NCBI GenBank assembly: GCA_947507965.1 | Contig: CANNQU010000002.1 | Location: 32,360 to 96,359 of the forward strand | Direction: 5' to 3' | Source of the DNA: Bacteroidota bacterium | GTDB taxonomy: Bacteria; Bacteroidota; Bacteroidia; UKL13-3 | Length of the DNA: 64,000 nt | Shown here: piece after piece, positions 16,907-25,044 of the stretch | Numbering within the stretch: the first letter of the stretch is position 1 | Layout: each line of letters begins with the position of its first letter | Notes under the pieces: model-generated | Told to the model about the DNA's origin: nothing | Databases searched by the model: none | Seen by the model: only the letters and a program-made list of their open reading frames with translations | Translations under genes and position numbers: made by a program

Positions 16907-19900
16907 ATGTTAAAAAAAATTGTATTCCTCGTTGCCGTCATTTGCTCTTTGAACGCTTTCGCTCAATTGCGCTATGGCAATGAATGGATTAACAATTCAC
17001 AGCAATACTATAAAATAACGATAACCAAGGATGGCCTTTACCGCATCTATTACAATGCGCTGCAACAGGCATCGGTGCCACTCTCCAGTATTAACCCTCA
17101 AAACTTTCAATTGTTTCATTTGGGCAAGGAAGTATCGATATATATTGAAGGAGAAGCGGACCTATTATTCGATCAAGGCGACTATATTGAGTTTTACGGG
17201 CAGCATAATGATGGCAAAACCGATTCCACACTGTTTGAACCAGGAGCACAGTCGAACCCATACTATAGTTTTGTTAGTGACACTTCTGTTTATTTTTTAA
17301 CCTGGAACACGAGCTTCGGTAAAAGGCTTACCACCTATTCAAACACCTCCTACTCCGGCTTTACGGCTGAGAATTATTATATTCAACATCGATTAATATT
17401 TGGAACTTATAATAGTGGCTATGGTGATTTCGGATATAACTACGGACAGCCCACTAATGCGGGTGATAATATTTATGGTTCGGAGTACTCTCCTAATGAA
17501 GGGTATGCCTTATCGGGGGCAGGACTTGGGGGCGCGCTTACATTGCCGCTAGCCACTGATAATTATTTTAAAGCAGGGCCAAAGCCAACGGTAAGTGCAT
17601 GGTTAAGTGGCCTATCGAATGCGAAGTTAAGTTCTGGGTCAAGCTTTAATCATCATGTGCAACTATGGTTGGGATCAAACAAGCTGTTTGATGACTCTTT
17701 GTCCTCTTTCTACTCAAAACAATTAACCGACTTACCTGTAGATACGCCGATTACCATGGGAAACACCACTTCCTTGCAATTAAAAGTCATCAACGATTTG
17801 TATCTTTTGGCCGATTGGAATACCATCGCTTATGCTAAATTGAGCTACCCCCGAAGTTTCGAATTGAATGCGCAAACTTCATGGAACTATAATTTACCAC
17901 CAACCCAACAATATATAAACTGGGCTAATTATGGAACCGGCACGAAACAGACACCCATTGTTTATGACCTTACCAATAGCTACCGAATTACGGGTACTGT
18001 TACGGGAACGAATCTGCAAATCATTTTCCCTGCGACAACCTCTAATAAAGAGATTTTCATGGCCGACACCACCGAAATCATAGCGGTTAATATCAACCCG
18101 GTTAACCTCTTAGCGATTGACCTTACTTCAAATTATACCTATCTTATTGTAACCCACCCTAATTTCCTGCAACAGGCCTCCGATTATAAAAGTTATAATG
18201 CCACACGCTATGAGAATTTTAAGACGCTGGTGGTTACTACAGATCAACTATATGACGCTTTTTATTATGGCCTCCATCACCCTCTAGCGATTCGGAATTT
18301 TTGTGATTATCTCCTAGAAAATGCCGTGGTTGCACCGAACTACTTGCTATTATTGGGAAAAGGAGAACAAACCAATTTATTACGCAATAGATTCAATTAT
18401 GACTTAGATTTTGTTCCGAGCATTGGAGTGCCTAGTAGCGACAATATGTTTACCGCAGGCTTAAAAGGTTCATTGTTTTATGAACCTGCAATTTCCACCG
18501 GTAGAATTGCTTGTAGAACAAGTGCAGAAGCAGCTAACTATTTGCAGAAATTAAAAGATTATGAAAGTTTGCCTGACACCACCTGGTGGAAGAAAAATAT
18601 TTTGCATCTGGTAGGAGGGGAAGATATCTCGCAGGCTAAAACCATTGAATCGATTATGAATTCGAATGCCGTTAGGATACGTAACCCTTTTTATGGTGCG
18701 ACCGTAAACACATTCAACAAAAACTCTACTTCGCCAATCGACAGTAGTTTAGAACAAAAAATACAAACGGTTTTAAATCAAGGCGTCGGGCTGATGACTT
18801 TTTTCGGACATGGTTCATTAAATGAAACCGATATAAAATTTGGTGATGGGTGTTTATTGAATAACTATAAAAAATATCCCGTGATGTACCTTAACGGGTG
18901 TAATGTTGGAAACTGTAATATTGCCTATCAACTCAATGGATCACAGAATAAATGCATTCAGAGCAACCCTGGAAATATAGCTTCGAAAGGGGAAGTGTTT
19001 ATTTTGGAAAAAGATAGAGGAGCCATCGTATGGCTAGCACAATCCAACACTTCATCCTTATTTACACTTGCCACTCAGGTTGATAGCATATATAGTCTTT
19101 TAGCAAAAGATAAATATGGCCAAAGCTTCGGAAATATCGTAAAACAAATGATTGTTGGAACCCAGTCCCTGAATCCTTTTAGCGCAGAAGTACGTAACCA
19201 CTCGTTGCAGTTAATCTATCAGGGAGATCCCGCTCTGAGAATATTTTCGGCTCCGCTACCCGACTACAAGATAACGAATGCCAGCTTGTATTTATACCCT
19301 TATAATGCCAATGCAGTAAGCGATTCGTTTGCGCTTGCCATTACTATTACCAATTCCGGGAAAGCCATAAACGACACCCTGGAGATAAAATTAAAACGTA
19401 CCTATGGCAGTTCGGTTATCGATTTTCCAATTGTAAAAACAAAAGCCCCATTGCGAAACGATACTTTTTATTATTATATAAAATCAAAAGACATTCGAAC
19501 CACGGGCTCCAATAAATTTGAAGTATGGATAGATTCTTCAAATAAAATTACAGAAGTGAACGAATTTAATAATTATGCCCAAATTTCAGTGTACTTGCCG
19601 GGCAATGGAGTTAACTTGATTACTCCCAGACCATATAGCATTACCGATAGCACCAACATGGCCCTGATGGCTCAAAGCAGCAATATCACCGGTAATACCG
19701 ATGCCGAATTTTATTTTGAAATTGATACAACACCTTACTTTAATAGTTTATTACTCAATCGGTCCTCTTTAATTAAAACCCGTCATCTGGCAACATGGAA
19801 CTTGAGCTTAGCTCCCATAGACAGCACCGTATATTATTGGCGTGCCCGTTTAAATCTCGCCGACACGGCTGGAGGATATTGGCAGCAACAATCTTTTACA

Positions 19901-21973
19901 TATATTAAAAATAGTAGTGAAGGTTGGAATCAAAGCCACTTCCTGCAATATACCGGGATCAAAACTTCCGACATGATCATTGATACACTCACCAGAGGAA
20001 TTTCTTTCTATCCAATAAAAAGAAGCTTAAAGGTAAATACACAACGTTATGCGCATTGCAATCGAGGCTTTATTTTAGACGGTTACCAAGGTGGTCTTAA
20101 CTCCGGTGTCACAGGAGGACAGTCAACGAATTTAGTGGTTATGGAGTTCAATCAATTTACCCTTGATCCACAATTGAATTATTTCAAGCCACAAATAGGA
20201 TATAATATTAGTTATATGCAGTATAACACTTCCTTGCCTTCCGATCAAGACTCTTTTAAGAATTATATTAATAGAATCGATGACGGGCAATATGTAGGAA
20301 TCTATACACGGTATAACCCCACCATCACGTTGTGGGATACGTCAATGTTTAGTACGATCGAGAAATTAGGATTTAGTTCTACCAAGGCTCGAGGCATTAA
20401 ATGGAATTTCACATCGTTTGTTGCCGTTGGTCAAAAAGGGGGTGGAAGAAATGGCTTTGTTCCCAAAGACGACACGTTGCGTTATACCTCTGGCTTACCA
20501 CAAGGATGCGGCTTTAATCCTGACAGCCTAAACCCGATACTGGAAATATCTTCTTCTTTAATTGGCAGTGATAATAAGGGAACCATGGTTTCAGAAACCA
20601 TAGGGCCCGCAACTTCGTGGAGCACGGTTTACAGACGATATACAACGAAGGATTTGAATGCTAGAGATACCCTTTTGATTGATGTCGTTGGCATTTCATC
20701 AGACCTAGCAAATGAAACGGTGTTGTTCTCTGTTGTTGGTTACGACTCGGTATCCATTAACACGATCGATGCCAAACAATATCCTTACTTAAAACTCATC
20801 GCTCATTTGAGTGATCCCAAAAGCCACACTGCTCCTCTGTTTTTAGGCTGGCAAGTTCGTTACGTGGGTATTCCGGAGGGAACACTCGACCTATCGAACC
20901 CTAAATATCCATTTGTTTTTACAAAAGACACACTGAATGAAGGCGATTCTCTTAAAGTGAAATTTGCTTTCATCAATATTTCCCAGCATAATTTTTCATC
21001 TCCGCTTCATATTAATTATACGTTAAGTGATATAAACAAAGGATATAAACAACCTGTAAAATTTATTACCGATAGCATCTCAAAAACGCTCACGGTAGGC
21101 GACACCCTCTATATTGAAAAGTCGATTAGCACGCTGAACCTAAGTGGTAATTGTATTCTCGAGGTGTTTGTAAACCCACAAAAGCAATTGGAGGAGACCT
21201 ATGCCAATAATAATTTCAGTAATCCATTCTATATTATCAACGACAAAATAAAACCCATACTCGATGTTACTTTCGATGGAATGCACATTCGAAATAATGA
21301 TATCGTTTCTCCAAGTCCTCTGATTATCATAACCGTTAAGGATGAAAACAAAACGCTCCTTTTGGACGACACCTCCAAATTTTTAATTTTACTTTCAAGG
21401 CCTAATTTAGCCCAAGTTGACACCATTCGCTTTTCAAATCCCGAGATTTTGTTTATCCCATCATCGAAACCCACAGCCAACAAAGCCATCATTGAATATA
21501 CGCCAAAACGTTTACCCGATGGTTTGTATTCGTTAAGAATACAAGCATACGATAGAGTAGGAAATATTTCGGGTGCCAATATGTACACTATTCTTTTTGA
21601 GGTGATAAACAAACAAACCACGACACGATTTTATCCTTACCCAAATCCATTTAGTACCGCCATGCATTTTGTATTTACCCTTACGGGGAAAATACCGGAT
21701 GATATCCATGTGCAAATTTCTACCATTTCCGGCAAGGTGGTTAAAACCGTTACCAAACAAGAAATGGGGTACTTGCATATAGGAGCGAATATTACCGAGT
21801 GGGCATGGGATGGAACCGATGTATATGGTGATAAACTAGCCAATGGGGTTTATTTATACAGGGTATTCGTAAAAGAAGACGGCAAAGACGTTGAACTAAA
21901 CCAGGATATCGGATTAAAGAAAAATGAGAAGTTCTTTATTCACGATATGGGAAAAATTTATATCCTCCGATAA
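16907..21973 (+). CDS. C25 (gingipain-fold) cysteine peptidase, PorU2-like T9SS sortase
   Basis: A 1688-residue exported protein with a signal peptide ending NAFAQ. The peptidase C25 domain has the catalytic pair His635 in FFGHGS and Cys665 in YLNGCNVGNC. CARDB/Ig-like segments follow (for example VNEFNNYAQISVYLPG), and the C-terminus from about residue 1570 is a FlgD-like, type IX sorting domain (YPYPNPFS, GDKLANGVYLYRV). PorU is the sortase that removes sorting domains from T9SS cargo and attaches them to the surface; large second copies in this phylum are called PorU2. Here the length and the C-terminal domain favour PorU2 over PorU. It is monocistronic and convergent with the DUF4249 gene. 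Confidence 0.87.
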   Translation: MLKKIVFLVAVICSLNAFAQLRYGNEWINNSQQYYKITITKDGLYRIYYNALQQASVPLSSINPQNFQLFHLGKEVSIYIEGEADLLFDQGDYIEFYGQHNDGKTDSTLFEPGAQSNPYYSFVSDTSVYFLTWNTSFGKRLTTYSNTSYSGFTAENYYIQHRLIFGTYNSGYGDFGYNYGQPTNAGDNIYGSEYSPNEGYALSGAGLGGALTLPLATDNYFKAGPKPTVSAWLSGLSNAKLSSGSSFNHHVQLWLGSNKLFDDSLSSFYSKQLTDLPVDTPITMGNTTSLQLKVINDLYLLADWNTIAYAKLSYPRSFELNAQTSWNYNLPPTQQYINWANYGTGTKQTPIVYDLTNSYRITGTVTGTNLQIIFPATTSNKEIFMADTTEIIAVNINPVNLLAIDLTSNYTYLIVTHPNFLQQASDYKSYNATRYENFKTLVVTTDQLYDAFYYGLHHPLAIRNFCDYLLENAVVAPNYLLLLGKGEQTNLLRNRFNYDLDFVPSIGVPSSDNMFTAGLKGSLFYEPAISTGRIACRTSAEAANYLQKLKDYESLPDTTWWKKNILHLVGGEDISQAKTIESIMNSNAVRIRNPFYGATVNTFNKNSTSPIDSSLEQKIQTVLNQGVGLMTFFGHGSLNETDIKFGDGCLLNNYKKYPVMYLNGCNVGNCNIAYQLNGSQNKCIQSNPGNIASKGEVFILEKDRGAIVWLAQSNTSSLFTLATQVDSIYSLLAKDKYGQSFGNIVKQMIVGTQSLNPFSAEVRNHSLQLIYQGDPALRIFSAPLPDYKITNASLYLYPYNANAVSDSFALAITITNSGKAINDTLEIKLKRTYGSSVIDFPIVKTKAPLRNDTFYYYIKSKDIRTTGSNKFEVWIDSSNKITEVNEFNNYAQISVYLPGNGVNLITPRPYSITDSTNMALMAQSSNITGNTDAEFYFEIDTTPYFNSLLLNRSSLIKTRHLATWNLSLAPIDSTVYYWRARLNLADTAGGYWQQQSFTYIKNSSEGWNQSHFLQYTGIKTSDMIIDTLTRGISFYPIKRSLKVNTQRYAHCNRGFILDGYQGGLNSGVTGGQSTNLVVMEFNQFTLDPQLNYFKPQIGYNISYMQYNTSLPSDQDSFKNYINRIDDGQYVGIYTRYNPTITLWDTSMFSTIEKLGFSSTKARGIKWNFTSFVAVGQKGGGRNGFVPKDDTLRYTSGLPQGCGFNPDSLNPILEISSSLIGSDNKGTMVSETIGPATSWSTVYRRYTTKDLNARDTLLIDVVGISSDLANETVLFSVVGYDSVSINTIDAKQYPYLKLIAHLSDPKSHTAPLFLGWQVRYVGIPEGTLDLSNPKYPFVFTKDTLNEGDSLKVKFAFINISQHNFSSPLHINYTLSDINKGYKQPVKFITDSISKTLTVGDTLYIEKSISTLNLSGNCILEVFVNPQKQLEETYANNNFSNPFYIINDKIKPILDVTFDGMHIRNNDIVSPSPLIIITVKDENKTLLLDDTSKFLILLSRPNLAQVDTIRFSNPEILFIPSSKPTANKAIIEYTPKRLPDGLYSLRIQAYDRVGNISGANMYTILFEVINKQTTTRFYPYPNPFSTAMHFVFTLTGKIPDDIHVQISTISGKVVKTVTKQEMGYLHIGANITEWAWDGTDVYGDKLANGVYLYRVFVKEDGKDVELNQDIGLKKNEKFFIHDMGKIYILR

Positions 21974-21986
21974 CCAACAACTCGAA

Positions 21987-22961
21987 TTACTTCCAACCTT
22001 GATTCTTTGTCGCCATATGCTCTCTCAGGGTTTTCTGAGTAGCCGTATTTACCGGGTGTTTTTTAAAGAACACACTACGCGATGAAAAAACGCCATAGCC
22101 GTTGGTGATATTTGAAAACTCCGGCTTTTTTTGTACAATACCGATGGACGGTTTGCTCACATCCAAATATACATTTAAATCGTCGGCCGCACCGGCATAA
22201 AAGGCATCTAAGAAGGTGGCCACTCGTTTAATTCCTGGAGATACCGGAATGGAATTGCCGATAAACCGTATTAAATCCTCTGATTCAATTATTTGCTCTA
22301 TATCTTCTCCCCCATTTAGTGTAGTGGTGAGGCCACTTCGTTGAACATAATAATCAATTTGTTTCTGTGCATTAAGAATGCCGGTAATAGAGTCGAACTC
22401 ATCATATTTAAAACGATAGAAAACATCATACGCTCTGGCATTAACGCCACTTCTAAAGATGGCTCTGATTTTTTTGTTAGGCAAAATATCAAAGGTGTCA
22501 CCTGGAGGGCTGGTTATTTGTTGAGGATTACCCACAATGACCGTTTCGGAACTTACCCTATTATCGGTATAACTATTTTTAATTAGCAGTGAGTAACGGT
22601 GTTCTGAAGTAAGAATGCCTGTAAAACGATACAAAATATTTAATTTGTTTTGAAAATAACCAGTATCCTTGATGACACTTATATCCTTTGTAAGGATATA
22701 ACTCTGCGCTGTAGTTAAATCGGTGATTTTCACTTCCAGGCTATCAAAATAAAGAGAATCGGGTTTTTGACTGATACTTTGAGCCGTTACATTGGTGTTC
22801 TGAAATGCACGTTGAATCCGAATATAATGAACCGTGTCGTTTTTATCGAGTAGTCCATACACCACCATGATCTCCTTATAATCAGCATTAAGTTTTACAT
22901 CGTTTTTACACGAAGTGAAGATTGTTAAAATTAGAACCAATACAATGAATATGTTTTTCAT
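21987..22961 (-). CDS. DUF4249-type lipoprotein
   Basis: 324 residues with a lipobox (IFTSC, Cys18). The opening after the lipobox, KEIMVVYGLLDKNDTVHYIRIQRAF, and the mid-region describing beta strands resemble DUF4249 lipoproteins, often found beside TonB receptors in Bacteroidota. The function of the family is unknown; a surface or outer-membrane location is inferred. It is convergent with the PorU2-like gene, 13 nt apart, so both may be needed for the same export pathway, but no further link is visible. Confidence 0.68.
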   Translation of the reverse strand: MKNIFIVLVLILTIFTSCKNDVKLNADYKEIMVVYGLLDKNDTVHYIRIQRAFQNTNVTAQSISQKPDSLYFDSLEVKITDLTTAQSYILTKDISVIKDTGYFQNKLNILYRFTGILTSEHRYSLLIKNSYTDNRVSSETVIVGNPQQITSPPGDTFDILPNKKIRAIFRSGVNARAYDVFYRFKYDEFDSITGILNAQKQIDYYVQRSGLTTTLNGGEDIEQIIESEDLIRFIGNSIPVSPGIKRVATFLDAFYAGAADDLNVYLDVSKPSIGIVQKKPEFSNITNGYGVFSSRSVFFKKHPVNTATQKTLREHMATKNQGWK

Positions 22962-23008
22962 TTAGAATCCGTGAAAATAAAGATTAGCAAATCCGTGAAT
23001 AAAAAAAA

Positions 23009-24910
23009 TTACGATTTAAGATTCTTTAGCCTTCCCACCTCTGCTGGCGTAAGAAAACGGCATTCGCCACGCTTCAATCCTTTTTTAGACAAGCTGGCGA
23101 AAGAAGTACGGTCCAGCTTGAGTACACGATAGCCAAGACTCTCGAAGATACGACGTACGATACGGTTGCGACCACTATGCAGCTGCACTCCTATATTATT
23201 TTTATCCATGCCTTCGATATAGGCCACATCATCCACCTTAATCTCTCCGTCATCGAGGGTGAGGCCCTCTTTTATTTTAATATAATCCTCCTGGCGTAGC
23301 TTTTTATCCAATTCGGCAGCATACACTTTAGTAATGCCAAATTTAGGATGCGTAAGTTTTAAGGTTAAATCACCATCATTCGTAAGCAATAATACGCCTG
23401 TAGTGTTGCGGTCGAGACGACCTACCGGATATACCCGTGCACTTGTAATACGTTCTACTAAGCTTGTTACCGTGCGTCGTTCCTGAGGATCGTCGGTGGT
23501 TGTTATGAAATCTTTCGGCTTGTTCATTAGCACGTATTGTAGCCTCTCTTTGCGCACCGGCTCATTGTTATAACGTACCTCATCATGCTCCTTATGTACT
23601 TTCGCTCCGAGTTCCGTCACATGTTCTCCGTTAACCGTAATAACACCACTAATAATTAAATCATCCGCTTCACGACGACTGCATATTCCTGCATTGCTCA
23701 AGTAGCGGTTCAAACGCACATAATTCGGATCGCTGTCATCTTTTGAATTTTTCGATTTCGTGAAAGGCTTTTTGTCGAAGCTGTCCTCACGTTTAGTGAA
23801 GGTACGTTTTGGAGCCTCGGTATATACTTTGCTTTTATAAGGTTTGCCAAAATCACGAGCATCACGGCGTTCTTCTGGATTACGATCACCCCCCTCACGT
23901 TCAAATTTTGGTTTCGTATCGAAACCGCCTTCTAGACGTTTGGTATAAGGACGTTTTTCGGGAGAGTCGCTACTTCTGTCACCATAGGGTTTGCGCGTAA
24001 ATGGCTTATCGTTGCTACCTTCCGTGCGTTTGGTATAAGGCCGTTTTTCGGCACCTTCGTTATTTCTATCTCCATACGGCTTGCGGGCAAATGGCTTATC
24101 GTTGCTACCTTCCGTGCGCTTAGTATAAGGCCGTTTTTCGGCACCTTCGTTATTTCTGTCACCATATGGCTTGCGGGCAAATGGCTTATCGTTGCCTCCT
24201 TCCGTGCGCTTAGTATAAGGCCGTTTTTCGGCACCTTCGCTATTTCTGTCACCATACGGCTTGCGAGTAAATGGCTTATCGTTGCTTCCTTCTGTGCGTT
24301 TGGTATAAGGCCGTTTTTCGGCACCTTCGTTATTTCTGTCACCATACGGCTTGCGCGTAAATGGCTTATCGTTGCTACCTTCCGTGCGCTTGGTATAAGG
24401 CCGTTTTTCGGCACCTTCGTTATTTCTGTCACCATACGGCTTGCGCGTAAATGGCTTATCGTTGCTACCTTCCGTGCGCTTGGTATAAGGCCGTTTTTCG
24501 GCACCTTCGTTATTTCTGTCTCCATAAGGTTTACGAGTAAATGGCTTATCGTTGCTACCTTCCGAACGTTTAGGATAGGATCGATGATCCGAGTTGGTGC
24601 GGTCTCCGAATGGTTTACGAGTGAAGGGGGTGTCGTTGCCGCTTTCGCTTCGCTTGGTATAAGGCCGTTTTTCGGCACCTTCGTTATTTCTATCTCCATA
24701 CGGTTTCCGAGTAAATGATTTATCACTCGTATCATCAGTACGTTTCGAATACGGACGTTTTTCGAAGTTGCCGGTATCGGTTGATGAATAGGTTCTTTTA
24801 GGGTTGTCGCTAGTGCGCGGGGTAAAAGAGTTTGATGATTTTGGGGGAGAGATGCGTTTTCTTCCTCCGCTTTTTTTGTCGTCATCCCGACGAGGCTTGC
24901 GTGAGTTCAT
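23009..24910 (-). CDS. rluB: 23S rRNA pseudouridine synthase (RluB/RsuA family) with long repetitive N-terminus
   Basis: The C-terminal 240 residues are a complete enzyme: an S4 RNA-binding domain (VRLNRYLSNAGICSRREAD) and a pseudouridine synthase domain with the catalytic Asp in GRLDRNTTGVLLLTNDGDL, ending HSGRNRIVRRIFESLGY. The first 390 residues are disordered, very rich in Lys, Arg, Asp, Asn and Gly, with nine near-identical units. RluB modifies U2605 of 23S rRNA. The ATG at 24910 is chosen because the upstream TTG at 24916 lies inside the -7 promoter element. The basic extension may bind RNA or promote condensation; this is inference. Confidence 0.93.
   Translation of the reverse strand: MNSRKPRRDDDKKSGGRKRISPPKSSNSFTPRTSDNPKRTYSSTDTGNFEKRPYSKRTDDTSDKSFTRKPYGDRNNEGAEKRPYTKRSESGNDTPFTRKPFGDRTNSDHRSYPKRSEGSNDKPFTRKPYGDRNNEGAEKRPYTKRTEGSNDKPFTRKPYGDRNNEGAEKRPYTKRTEGSNDKPFTRKPYGDRNNEGAEKRPYTKRTEGSNDKPFTRKPYGDRNSEGAEKRPYTKRTEGGNDKPFARKPYGDRNNEGAEKRPYTKRTEGSNDKPFARKPYGDRNNEGAEKRPYTKRTEGSNDKPFTRKPYGDRSSDSPEKRPYTKRLEGGFDTKPKFEREGGDRNPEERRDARDFGKPYKSKVYTEAPKRTFTKREDSFDKKPFTKSKNSKDDSDPNYVRLNRYLSNAGICSRREADDLIISGVITVNGEHVTELGAKVHKEHDEVRYNNEPVRKERLQYVLMNKPKDFITTTDDPQERRTVTSLVERITSARVYPVGRLDRNTTGVLLLTNDGDLTLKLTHPKFGITKVYAAELDKKLRQEDYIKIKEGLTLDDGEIKVDDVAYIEGMDKNNIGVQLHSGRNRIVRRIFESLGYRVLKLDRTSFASLSKKGLKRGECRFLTPAEVGRLKNLKS
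23903..24712 (-). repeat. Nine in-frame tandem repeats of about 90 bp inside rluB
   Basis: Each unit encodes about 30 residues of the pattern RKPYGDRNNEGAEKRPYTK followed by RTEGSNDKPF. Six consecutive central units are almost identical; the first, second and last are divergent (the second is 28 and the last 32 residues). Because units are a multiple of three, changes in copy number would alter length without breaking the frame. The near-identity at the DNA level suggests recent expansion. Confidence 0.92.
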
Positions 24911-24913
24911 AGG

Positions 24914-24944
24914 CAAAGATAGGCAATTAGAGGCGAGTTATCAA
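24914..24944 (-). promoter_or_regulatory. Promoter of rluB
   Basis: Minus-strand TTG (24942-24944), a 20-nt spacer and TATCTTTG (24914-24921) form a full TTG/TAnnTTTG promoter. The -7 element ends only 3 nt before the ATG at 24910, so the transcript should be leaderless. Confidence 0.7.
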
Positions 24945-25044
24945 CATTTTGGAAAGGGTTGATATGGGTTCTACCTCAAAAGAATACCTCAATAAACTCG
25001 ATTTTGTGAAATCATTTTCTATATTGCAACAATTTCTCGTGAAT

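Noticed and set aside
23903..24712. CRISPR array
   Set aside because: The 90-bp units are contiguous without spacers and are coding in one frame.
23932..24885. A 317-codon open frame on the minus strand within rluB
   Set aside because: It is an alternative frame of the tandem-repeat DNA, with repetitive low-complexity translation, and lies within the real RluB frame.
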